Positions 40,103-50,363 of a DNA stretch of 64,000 bases are shown here, piece after piece; position 1 is the stretch's first letter, and every line of letters begins with the position of its first letter. The stretch lies in assembly GCA_905250115.1 (NCBI GenBank), contig CAJNOI010000024.1, forward strand, positions 294,177 through 358,176, written 5' to 3'. Position numbers and translations under genes: made by a program. This stretch comes from Adineta steineri (taxonomy: Eukaryota; Rotifera; Eurotatoria; Adinetida; Adinetidae). A model generated the notes under the pieces. It worked only from the letters and a program-made list of their open reading frames with translations, made no database searches and had not been told where the DNA came from.

Positions 40103-42841
40103 TCACACCCGCCTGCGACGTTTTTTCCGTGCGACGTTCTCTCCGGTCTTCGCAGGAGTAACAGATGATTTTTGATGAGAAGAATCTTCGGGAAATATTT
40201 CACTTCCAGTTATATCTAATTCGATCGCTTGTGTATGTGATGCTTTCTTTCGATGAATTAATGTAAGAAAACAATCTTTTATAGCTGTTCGTTTTCTCCA
40301 CATAAAATATAATATAGCTATAGCACTAATAACAGCGAAAGTCATAAATAATCCAGCCATCGAATCAATTGACATGCCAGTAGAAGTATCAGATGAATGC
40401 GAACATATATTTGATTGAAACCATTTTTTTTGCAAGACATCAAAAGTACCGTTTTCTCTCAATGTCAAAATAGCTATATCAAAATCTTGATCATATAACC
40501 AATTCTTCTGAAAAACAATTCCATATGAACTTGGATTAAAATCAGATCCAACCAATGTTAAATTACAGTAGATATTATTAGTCAAATATTCTAAAGTACC
40601 AGAATCCATAATAGATGCATCGATTTTCTTATCCAGAAGGGCTTCAATCATTTCATCTGTTGATATTAATGGATAAAAATTTTGACTACCTCCAGAGATT
40701 TCTTCTAAATAATAGTCTTCAATAGATGTGTCAGTTATAATACCAATGCGACTATATGAAACTTTTCCATTTTTAATATCATCTATTCCAGAAATACTAC
40801 CTGCCGTCTTTAACAATGTTAGATCAGATGCTAAATTGGCAGTATATGCAGCAACTAATATCAAACTTAAAATATTTAAACCAGCAGTTAATATTCGACC
40901 AGGACCTGTTGTTGCATCGAAATCTGCACCACCACCTATAATTGTACTAAAAGAAAACAACATACATAATCCAGTTATAGAAACTAATGATCGATTTTGT
41001 AATGCTTCATTTGTTTGTCCTTCTAATATACATATCAGGATACCCGCATAAATAGTAGCACCCAGCAGAGTTATCCATAGTTTAACAGAAAATGGCTTTA
41101 AATATGACCATAGATCTAGTTGAGAACTAACTGAAGTTTTTACGATCACACTTAACGAGTTGTCAAATATTGAACTTGAAAAATCAACTATTTTTCTTCT
41201 TGCTGCAGTAATTGTTACATCACCTATGAACAAATCAAAAGTACCATTTGCTACTAAATTAATGAGATCATTGTATGAGGCATTTGCAGAAAAATAAGTA
41301 ATATTAGGAATAAAACCCATTTGACCTTGTAACTGATCAAGTAGATCAGGTATATATCCAGTTCGTTTTGTTGATATGTTTCCAGAACCATCTTGTATTT
41401 TTGACATCATTGTAAATGGAGCTGACTCGGCAACAATAATACTTAAGGTTAAACCTCTTACTGATGCAAATCCGGTAGGAACTGTTGATGAATTACCAGG
41501 CCAGATTATTACATTTGTTTGTGTGTCTGTTGTCCATCCATTAGAATCAGACCATACTAACACTGGAACATAACTCACATTAGTTGAAGAATGTTGAATA
41601 TTTCTTGCAATATAATAATTACGATCTACAGGATCAGTTATATTATTTGAGAATTGTATAGGACCAGAAACACCAAGAAATGAAGTATTGTCAAGTACAT
41701 TCAAAAGCATATCAGAATTAACAAAACGACGACTGAAACAAAATGAATCACCAGTGAATGTTGTACATGTTGATGAAATATTAGGAAAAGATGAACAAAG
41801 TTGATTTATTCCCTGAATCAACAACCAAGTTGCATCAAATGAAAATAATGCATGATAACTAACTTTATCCGATCCAGGAAATGATTCTGGTTCATATTGT
41901 TGCCATATACTATATGCTGCATTTAATAATGTTGTGTTTATTGAAGCATTTACAATACTACCTCCAACTGGTTCAATAGCGATTACTCCAGTTAATTTAT
42001 CATATGATGTACTATTAAAGCTATCTAATGAAACAGCGACACTTAATATCCATGTAAATACTGGACCAAGAAGATCTAAATCAAGCGCTTTTTGTATAAC
42101 TAAAGGTGCATAATCTGAATCAGCCCATAAGATAATAATTCGTGCTGCACTACTTGTTAAAAGACTTTTTAAGTCACCATGAATAGCCAGAGTGACAATA
42201 TCAAATGCAATCACTTCTGAAACTGTTAAGTTGTTACCACTAAATATTTCACCTATTGCACTTGCTCCACCTGTTCCATATTCATCATTTTGATAGATAA
42301 CGATACATGATGTCCACTTAAATCGAATGAAAAGTTGAGCAAAAGCTAATGCAGCTGTCCTATCCGATGAAATTGTACGATAAAAAGCAGGATAGGCATT
42401 GCCATTAGATAATGCTGGATCAGTTGCAGCATATGATATGGCAGGAATGCCAACTCTTGTAGTAAAAGGAGCAACAAGAACAGCCTCCCTTGAAAGTCCT
42501 GGTCCTACTATGCCGACGATATTTGAGATGGAAACTGCTTGACATGTATCAGCAATAGCAGTCATCGGATCACCACCAGTTTCTACTGCTTGCCAGCTAA
42601 TGTTCTGGCCTTGAATAGTCATATTGTATTGTTGAGAGAGTAAGATGGCTGATATGAACATCGCACGAGATTGAACAGACGATATGCTAAACGCAGTAGT
42701 ATTTGTAAGATATTCAAAGATGCCTAATACTTGTACATTTGAAGAATTGGATGGTGGCCATGCTGTTCTTACATGTGATATCATCAATTGTCCAAATAAT
42801 AAATACAGCCATAACCATCGAAAAGTTCCTGAAGATAACAT
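40103..42841 (-). CDS. ionotropic glutamate receptor-like channel, paralogue A
   Basis: Ligand-gated cation channel subunit of 912 residues, single coding exon. Order: signal peptide (WLWLYLLFGQLMISHV), ANF/LIVBP-type N-terminal domain to about residue 440, ligand-binding S1, membrane helix M1, pore loop, M3 with AAYTANLASDLT (the SYTANLAAF gate motif), S2, M4 (MAGLFMTFAVISAIAILYF) and a basic tail RKKRRRRV. S1 keeps the alpha-carboxylate-binding Arg in TITAARRKIVDFSS. S2 has Asp in IMDSGTLEY where AMPA receptors have Glu, as in NMDA receptors. The pore loop is FSFSTIIGGGADF, unlike the classical Q/R-site sequence. A 5'-leader intron (42870-43729) is inferred. B and C are close paralogues. 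Confidence 0.9.
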   Translation of the reverse strand: MLSSGTFRWLWLYLLFGQLMISHVRTAWPPSNSSNVQVLGIFEYLTNTTAFSISSVQSRAMFISAILLSQQYNMTIQGQNISWQAVETGGDPMTAIADTCQAVSISNIVGIVGPGLSREAVLVAPFTTRVGIPAISYAATDPALSNGNAYPAFYRTISSDRTAALAFAQLFIRFKWTSCIVIYQNDEYGTGGASAIGEIFSGNNLTVSEVIAFDIVTLAIHGDLKSLLTSSAARIIILWADSDYAPLVIQKALDLDLLGPVFTWILSVAVSLDSFNSTSYDKLTGVIAIEPVGGSIVNASINTTLLNAAYSIWQQYEPESFPGSDKVSYHALFSFDATWLLIQGINQLCSSFPNISSTCTTFTGDSFCFSRRFVNSDMLLNVLDNTSFLGVSGPIQFSNNITDPVDRNYYIARNIQHSSTNVSYVPVLVWSDSNGWTTDTQTNVIIWPGNSSTVPTGFASVRGLTLSIIVAESAPFTMMSKIQDGSGNISTKRTGYIPDLLDQLQGQMGFIPNITYFSANASYNDLINLVANGTFDLFIGDVTITAARRKIVDFSSSIFDNSLSVIVKTSVSSQLDLWSYLKPFSVKLWITLLGATIYAGILICILEGQTNEALQNRSLVSITGLCMLFSFSTIIGGGADFDATTGPGRILTAGLNILSLILVAAYTANLASDLTLLKTAGSISGIDDIKNGKVSYSRIGIITDTSIEDYYLEEISGGSQNFYPLISTDEMIEALLDKKIDASIMDSGTLEYLTNNIYCNLTLVGSDFNPSSYGIVFQKNWLYDQDFDIAILTLRENGTFDVLQKKWFQSNICSHSSDTSTGMSIDSMAGLFMTFAVISAIAILYFMWRKRTAIKDCFLTLIHRKKASHTQAIELDITGSEIFPEDSSHQKSSVTPAKTGENVARKKRRRRV

Positions 42842-43729
42842 CAGTACTTGTTAACAATTCAAACTTTCTAGAACAAATAAATTTATAATAATTAAAATCT
42901 AATATTCTGTTAAATCAATGTTATAATCAAGGTTAGTTTACAATAATCCTATTTTATTATTCAAACATTCTGATGAGGAAATCCGTTGAGATCTTATTTA
43001 TTTCTTTATTACTATAGTACTTTAGTGTCAAATGTAAGATAAAAAGTTGATTGTTTTTTGTGCTCTTGTATTATTTGTAAGTTATAAATGATATTTATTA
43101 CATAGAGTAAATACGATCAGATAGAGGCTAGTACTAGCCACAATTAATTCTATTTGAAAAAGCTCTAGTTGTCTATAAGTATAATTAATTTTTCATTTTA
43201 GTTATAACTATCTCTTATGGCATTATGACTTTTTTTATTTCATTGAATTTCTGATTACATTCTAGTCACATTTAAAGAGAAGTAATCGCCTGAATTCAAA
43301 TTATGATACATCTAGACTTAGTCTGTAGATTTATAAATAGTTATTAAAGATGTTCATTTTTCTATAAATCAATAGTTATATCTATATCAAATAAATACAT
43401 TTAAAAAACTCATATAGTTTATGTCACACGTTTTTTTACATATACATCTTGGTTTACTCTATCGACAAAGTCAGTTAAGTCATTAGCTGATATTATTATA
43501 CTATTTATTAGTTCATAGTATATACTCATTATATAATAAAAAAGCTATTACACAAGAAGTGATTATCTAAATAGATTCTTATCTTCCTTTTCTCACTAAA
43601 CTACTTCAATATTATTCATTCACTTTCATTTTCTCTTATTTTCTTTTGTTTTGTATGTAATAAAACATTATGATAAGAAAATGAACATTCTCTCTGTGTT
43701 ACAAAACAAAACAAAAAAATTTTTCTTAC

Positions 43730-43967
43730 CGATCAGTAATCGTTATTTGTTGTTTATGACTATGGTTGTTTTTTTGTTGCAGTCCAGAAATATATACATA
43801 CGTAGATACAAAAAAAATACTTCATTCGTCATCAGTAGATGAGCAGAATAAAGAGACAAGAAATGATATATATCCCTAGATATTCTTTTCTCTATTTCTT
43901 GTCTCTTTGTTTGATGGGTTGTCACTATACATATTCGTAGTTTCATAGTCACAAGCAACTTTTTATA
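43730..43967 (-). promoter_or_regulatory. promoter and 5'-leader exon of receptor A
   Basis: Minus strand order: ATACGCCTTA, TATAAAAAG (43959-43967), about 190 bases containing a hairpin, then CATAAACAACAAATAACGAT and TGATCG followed by a GTAAGAAA donor at 43729. The matching acceptor is ttgttctag at 42870, just before AAAGTTTGAATTG...GTACTG-ATG. The same elements flank receptors B and C. Confidence 0.6.
43850..43908 (-). repeat. perfect 15-bp hairpin in receptor A leader
   Basis: AAAGAGACAAGAAAT (43850-43864) and ATTTCTTGTCTCTTT (43894-43908) are exact complements around a 29-base loop. Also present, with arms intact, in the B copy (50246-50304). Confidence 0.85.
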
Positions 43968-46276
43968 TGCTTAAGCAAAATATAATAAGGCGTATCCCTG
44001 ATCAATAATATTTACTTCACCTGTGCAACGTTTACTCTTTTTTTATTTACGTAGCAAAATTAAACAAAATAAAAGAAAGATTTTGTGGTGAATAATGGAA
44101 GTTTAATATCGTTAATCATAGAATGTTCATTAATCAAAGGCAGTAATAATAATTTACTAGAAAAAATTATATTGTATATATATATATTTGTAAACTGAGA
44201 AAACTAATGATGCATCATAATGACATATGTATAATATATATAATTTTTAATCTTTCTAATTTGATTTCCAATTATCATTAATACAAGAAAAAAACCAGAT
44301 ATTATTGATATATTATCAATAGAGATAAATCAAGGACAAAAGTTTAAACTAATCTCTTTTTTTTTGTCTTTCATATCAAAACGTACTGACCTCGTCCAAG
44401 TGGTAATATACATACATCGTGTGTTAGATTTCTGATACTATCTGTATCACCAGTTCAATCAGATCATTATCTCGTATGTGAAATAAAAATAAAAAAATTC
44501 AAAAAAAAACAAAATACAAATAATGTCAATATGATATAAAATTATTTATTGTAATATATTAAGTTTTTATTAATACTACATATATATGAATATATTTTTA
44601 TTTTTGATGTTCGTGTATTGATAATGATCGAAATTAAAATGAGAAAAGGGTTGAAAATCTTTTATAAATAAATTATATTCCATTATACTGCATCATATTT
44701 TTCATCTAATTATTATCAAATTTAATAGTTACAAAAATATATGTGTATACTAAGATTAGTTGAAATCCTATTAATTCTGTAGTCATTATTCAAATCTTTT
44801 TGTCTAATATCACCACTCAACTAATATACTAGGTCAAATTAATCCATCAGTTGTTTATCAAAATATTTATTTCTTTGTGGACTTTAATTGATAATAGAAG
44901 ATTCTAATGCATGAATAATCTATTGGATAAGTGTAGAGTGTTCATAAATGAATATCCAATTCCATATTGTTCTAGTATATTTATTTTTATTGAAACATAA
45001 AATTACTAACAAATTTGAAGAAAAAAAATTTGAGAGTTGAAAATATTATATTATATTTAGGCTTTGTAGATTAAAAATAAGAATGAAGTATTTGATATTT
45101 AGAAAATAATGAAAGAGTACGACTTAATATTAGTAAAGTAAAAAAAAACTAATAAATGACAGTATGTGATTAAACTGAATGCCTATAATATAGATTATTA
45201 TACAAATAAAGAAATATTTCAAACTAATATATTGTCGTTTTTTTAATACATTTCTAAAACGAAATATTTAGTTGTATAATAAGCTAAGAAAACTTTCATT
45301 TTATTTTTCTGTTCTTCAACTAACCATCTGTCAAAGTTATAGAAATATTAGTTTTTTTTCTATAGCAAATTTACACTGTATTACTAAATTAGATTGATTT
45401 CTTATCTATCGATGACAATCAAAATTAATCATTTTATCAAATGATAATATCCTAGTGTAGATGAAGTTGAACGCTTTAAATCGAATTTTCATATGCCAGT
45501 TTTACATCAGAGTACTTTATTATCTTCTTATTCAGGATCTTCTATATTTTTGAAGAGCAAGATGAAAAAGGTTGTAGGGTTTTTTTATAGACATACTATA
45601 CAAGTTGAATATTGACGAAAGAGAGTAAGAACACGATGCATACAATGAATTTTAAAGTCTATGATCAACGTGTAGAAATTTAGGAAAAATAAATTTTTAA
45701 AAGAAAATTATTTTTATTCTATTCACTGTTAGATTTTCCCTAACAACTATAATGCCGTACGTTACTTTTATTTTTTTAAACGATTCATTGTTTTTCTTTG
45801 CATGTACTTAGAAAAATTTCTATATGTTTTTGATTTCATCAAGTCGATTTCGTGGACTCGTTGAAGTTTGAATATTATATTGGTATAAAACATCACATAT
45901 TCATCCATCTATTATACTACTGTTGTATTTAGTTTAATCTCAACTGTATTGTGTAATCTTCATGCAATAACTATAAAGAATGTATTTATATTATTTACAA
46001 GCTACACAAATATTGCAAAACGGATTAATTCATACATTAGATATTTTTTTCGTTTATTCAAAGAAGGAAATCATGTACGCTTACTAGAAGCAAAATATTA
46101 GATTTTTTTTCATTCTTTTAATAATCAATGCAACAGCATAGTAACAAATGAACCTGCTTGATTTTAAAATATCATATATCCACTTAAAATATAAGAAGTT
46201 TTCATGTATTATTAAAATTTATTACATATATATAGATTAAAAATTAATACTATTTCGAAAAATAAAAACTTTGTCT

Positions 46277-48979
46277 TTAGAGATACAATACAGGATAAAT
46301 AGTTGATCTTCGACGTGAAGGATTTTCAGAAGATATGTCACTTCCAGTTTGACTTAATACGATAACTTGCGAATCAGGTGATTTTTTTCGATGAATTAAT
46401 GCAAGAAAACGATCTTTTATAGCTGTTCGTTTTCTCCACATAAAATATAATATAGCTACAGCACTAATAACAGCGAAAGTCATAAATAATCCAGCCATCG
46501 AATCAATTGACATAGCAGTACCTATTTCAGATGATTGAGAACATCCATTTGTTTGAAACCATTTTTTTTGCAAGGTGTCAAACGTACCTGATTCTCTCAA
46601 TGTCAAAATAGCTATATCAAAATCTTGATCATATAACCAATTCTTCTGAAAAACAATTCCAAATGAACTTTGATCAAAAGTTGTTCCAACTAATGTTAAA
46701 TTACAGAACATGCTGTTGGTCAAATATTCTAAAGTACCGGAATCCATAATAGACGCGTCGATTTTCTTATCCAGAAGGGCTTCAATCATTTCATCTGTTG
46801 ATATTAATGGATAGAAATTAAGACTACGTCCAGAGACTTCTCGCAGATAATAGTCTTCAATAGATGTGCCAGTTATAATACCAACGCGACTAGGTGGTAC
46901 TTTTCCATTTTTAATATCATTTATTCCAGAAATAAAACCAACCGTCTTTAACACTGTTAGATCAGATGCTAAATTGGCAGTATATGCAGCAACTAATATC
47001 AAACTTAAAATGCTTAAACCTGCATTTAATACTCGACCAGGAGCTGTTGTTGCCCCGAAATCTGCACCAGCACCCATAACTCCACCAAAAGAAAACCACA
47101 TACTCATTCCAATAAGAGAAATTATTGATCGATTTTGTAATGCTTCATTTCCTTCTCTTTCTAATATACACATCAGAATACCAGCATAGATAGTAGCACC
47201 CAGCAGAGTTATCCATAATTTAACAGAAAATGGTTTTAAATATGACCATAGATCTAACTTGACGCTAGCTGCATCTCTTACGATGACACGTAACGCGTTG
47301 TCAAATATTGAACTTGAAAAATCAACTATTTCTCTTCTTGCTGCAGTAATTGTTACATCACCTATGAACAAATCAAAAGTACCATTTGCTACTGATTCAA
47401 TTAGATCATCATATGAGGCATCTGAAGGAAAATAAGTAATATTAGGAATAAAACCCATTTGAGTTTGTAACTTATCAAGTAGATCAATTATATATCCAAT
47501 TAGTTTTGTTGTTGTTTCCCCAGAACTATCTTGTATTACTGACGTCATTATATATGGAGCTGAATCGACAACAATAATGTCTAAGGTTAAACCTGATATT
47601 GCTGCATATCCAGTAGGAACTACTAATGAATTACCAGGCCAGATTATCACATTCGTTTGTGTATTTGTTGTCCATCCATCTGAATTAGACCATACCAATA
47701 CGGGGACATAATTCAAACTCGATGAAGAATGTTGAATATTTCTTGCAATATAATAAGTGCCATTTATTCGATCAGTCGAGGTATTTGAGAATTGTATAGG
47801 ACCAGAAACACCAAGAAATGAAGTATTATCAAGGATATTAATAAACATATCAGAATTAACAAAACGACAATCAAAACAGAATGAATCACCAGTGAATGTT
47901 GTACATGTTGATGAAATATTAGGATAAGATGAACAAAGTTGATTTAGTCCTTGAATTAATGACCAAGTAGCATCAAATGCAAATATTGCATAATAATCAA
48001 CTTTATCTGCTCCAGGAAATGTTTGTGGTTCATATTGTTCCCATATACTATATGCTGCATTTAATAATGTTGTGTTTATTGGAGCATTTACAACACTACC
48101 TGGAACTGGTTCAACAGTGATCATTCCACTTAACTTAGTATAAGAGGTGCTATTGAAACTATCTAATGAAACAGCGACACTTAATATCCATGTAAATACT
48201 GGGCCAAGAAGATCTAAATCAAGCGCTTTTTGTATAACTAAAGGTGCATAGTCTAAATCCGCCCATAAGATAATAATTCGTGCTGCACTACTTGTTAAAA
48301 GACTTTTTAAGTCACCATGAATAGCCAGAGTGGCAGTATCAAATACAATCGCTTCTGAAACTGTTAAGTTGTTAGCGTCAAATATTTCGTTTATCGCTTG
48401 TGCACCACCTGTTCCATATTCATCATTTTGATAGATAATGGTACATGATGTCCAATTAAACCGAATGAAAAGTTGTGCCATTGCCAATACAGCTGTACTA
48501 TCTGTTGGAATTGTACGGTAAAAATCAGGATAGGCATTGCCATCAGATAATGCTGGATCAGTTGCAGCATATGATATAGCAGGAATGCCAACTCTTGAAG
48601 CAAAAGGAGCAATAACCGCTGATTCCCTTGAAAGTCCTGGTCCTATCACACCGACGATATTTGAGATGGAAACTGCTTGACATGTATCAGCAAGAGCAGT
48701 CATCGGATCACCACCAGTTTCTACTGCTTGCCAGCTGATATTCTGTCCTTGAATAGTCATATTGTATTGTTGAGAGAGTAAGATGGCTGATATGAACATT
48801 GCTCGACATTGAATAGACGAAACGCTAGACGCAGTAGTATTTGTAAGATATTCAAACATGCCCAATACTTGTACATTTGACGAATTTGATGGTGGCCATG
48901 CTGTTCTTACATGTGATATCATCAATTGTCCAAATAATAAATACAGCCATAACCATCGAAACTTTCCTGAAAATAACAT
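46277..48979 (-). CDS. ionotropic glutamate receptor-like channel, paralogue B
   Basis: 900 residues, single coding exon, same domain order as A. It is near-identical to A in the first 200 residues and in the S1-M1 and M4 regions. A central block of about 190 residues (from NSTSYTKLSGMITVEP to SNSDGWTTNTQTN) is instead almost identical to paralogue C. Binding Arg is kept (TITAARREIVDFSS), Asp is in IMDSGTLEY, and the pore loop is FSFGGVMGAGADF. The C-terminus (SSENPSRRRSTIYPVLYL) differs from A. Leader intron 49006-50125 is inferred. Confidence 0.9.
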   Translation of the reverse strand: MLFSGKFRWLWLYLLFGQLMISHVRTAWPPSNSSNVQVLGMFEYLTNTTASSVSSIQCRAMFISAILLSQQYNMTIQGQNISWQAVETGGDPMTALADTCQAVSISNIVGVIGPGLSRESAVIAPFASRVGIPAISYAATDPALSDGNAYPDFYRTIPTDSTAVLAMAQLFIRFNWTSCTIIYQNDEYGTGGAQAINEIFDANNLTVSEAIVFDTATLAIHGDLKSLLTSSAARIIILWADLDYAPLVIQKALDLDLLGPVFTWILSVAVSLDSFNSTSYTKLSGMITVEPVPGSVVNAPINTTLLNAAYSIWEQYEPQTFPGADKVDYYAIFAFDATWSLIQGLNQLCSSYPNISSTCTTFTGDSFCFDCRFVNSDMFINILDNTSFLGVSGPIQFSNTSTDRINGTYYIARNIQHSSSSLNYVPVLVWSNSDGWTTNTQTNVIIWPGNSLVVPTGYAAISGLTLDIIVVDSAPYIMTSVIQDSSGETTTKLIGYIIDLLDKLQTQMGFIPNITYFPSDASYDDLIESVANGTFDLFIGDVTITAARREIVDFSSSIFDNALRVIVRDAASVKLDLWSYLKPFSVKLWITLLGATIYAGILMCILEREGNEALQNRSIISLIGMSMWFSFGGVMGAGADFGATTAPGRVLNAGLSILSLILVAAYTANLASDLTVLKTVGFISGINDIKNGKVPPSRVGIITGTSIEDYYLREVSGRSLNFYPLISTDEMIEALLDKKIDASIMDSGTLEYLTNSMFCNLTLVGTTFDQSSFGIVFQKNWLYDQDFDIAILTLRESGTFDTLQKKWFQTNGCSQSSEIGTAMSIDSMAGLFMTFAVISAVAILYFMWRKRTAIKDRFLALIHRKKSPDSQVIVLSQTGSDISSENPSRRRSTIYPVLYL

Positions 48980-49384
48980 CAGTACTTGTTAACAATTCAA
49001 GCTTTCTAGAACAAATAAATATATAATAATTAAAATTTAATATTCTGTTAAATCAATGTCATAATCAAGGTTAGTTTACAATAATCCTATTTTATTATTC
49101 AAACATTCTGATGAGGAAATCCGTTGAGATCTTATTTATTTCTTTATTACTATAGTACTTTAGTGTCAAATGTAAGATAAAAAGTTCATTGTTTTTTTGT
49201 GCTGTTGTATTGATTGTAAGTTATAAATGATATTTATTATATAGAGTAACTACGATTCTATGGAGGCTAGTAACTAGCCACAATTAATTCTATTTGAAAA
49301 AGCTCTAGTTGTTTATAAATATAATTAATTTTTCATTTTAGTTATAACTATCTCTTATGTCATTGTGACTTTTTTTATTTGATT

Positions 49385-49705
49385 GTTGACAGTTTACCAA
49401 AATTTTATAAATTTATCACACACCTACACGTATAGCAATTATTATTTGCCACCAGAGTTTTATTGATTTGGTCTTATTCATTTAGTCATAAAAGAAATGA
49501 ATATCGATTTAGATATTGAGAGTGATAGCAGTGATCATGATGAATGAAAGAAGAAAAACTCTTTATTAGAATGATCTATAGATAGTATTAAGGATTTGGA
49601 TAAATATGAGGGAAGAAACAAAAAAAAAGAAGCTGATGATGATAATTGCATCGATTAGATAACACTAGTTGAACTGTTATGTAAGAAAAAATTATTGGAA
49701 CAGTA
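49385..49705. other. insertion specific to the B copy of the duplication
   Basis: Relative to the A copy (about 43250-43310), B carries roughly 320 extra bases inside its leader intron. The insert includes a short acidic open frame (MNIDLDIESDSSDHDE) on the plus strand and A-rich coding-like sequence after it. No terminal repeats or target duplication are clear to me. Confidence 0.45.
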
Positions 49706-50125
49706 CATCTAGACTTAATGTCTACAGTAGTAAATAGTTATTAAAGATGTTCATTTTGTATAAATCAATAGTTATACCTACATCAAATAAATACATTTAA
49801 AAAACTAATAAAGTTTATGTTACACTATTTTTTAGGCATGCATCTTGATTTATTCTACCGACAAAGTTAGTTAAGTCATTAGCTGATATTATTCTACTAT
49901 TTACTAGTTCATAGTATATACTCATTATATAATAAAAAAGCTATTACACAAGAAGTGATTAACTAAATAGATTCTTATCTTCCTTTTCTCACTAAACTAC
50001 TTCAATATTATTCATTCACTTTCATTTTCTCTTATTTTCTTTTGTTTTGTATGTAATAAAATATTATGATAAGAAAATGAACATTCTCTCTGTGTTACAA
50101 AACAAAACAAAAAAAATTTTCTTAC

Positions 50126-50363
50126 CGATCAGTAATCGTTATTTGTTGTTTGTGACTATGGTTGTTTTTTTGTTGCAGTCCAGAAATATATACAGACGTA
50201 TATACAAAAAAAATACTTCATTCGTCATCAATAGATGAGCAGAATAAAGAGACAAGAAATGATATATATCCCTAGATATTCTTTTCTTTATTTCTTGTCT
50301 CTTTGTTTGATTGGTTGTCACTATGCATATTCGTAGTTTCATAGTCACAAGTAACTTTTTATA
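50126..50363 (-). promoter_or_regulatory. promoter and 5'-leader exon of receptor B
   Basis: Same module as in A: TATAAAAAG at 50355-50363, hairpin at 50246-50304, and the leader ending TGATCG with a GTAAGAAA donor at 50125. TATA to donor is 229 bases, identical to A. Confidence 0.6.
50246..50304 (-). repeat. perfect 15-bp hairpin in receptor B leader
   Basis: Arms AAAGAGACAAGAAAT (50246-50260) and ATTTCTTGTCTCTTT (50290-50304), as in A. Confidence 0.85.

Larger units (their letters stand above)
42842..46276. other. 5' region of receptor A, leader intron and flank
   Basis: The part up to about 45330 is the upstream half of a segmental duplication and matches 48980-51645 throughout. It holds the inferred leader intron (42870-43729), the leader exon and TATA-like box (43730-43967) and the hairpin (43850-43908). 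From about 45330 to 46150 the sequence is unique and AT-rich with nothing recognised. Confidence 0.65.

Noticed and set aside
40900-41000. K+-channel-type selectivity filter in receptor A, as described for a bdelloid glutamate receptor
   Set aside because: The pore loop reads STIIGGGADF with no TVGYG motif.
43651-43842. 63-codon open frame conserved at 50047-50238
   Set aside because: Conservation follows from the segmental duplication, and the frame crosses the inferred leader exon and donor on the opposite strand.
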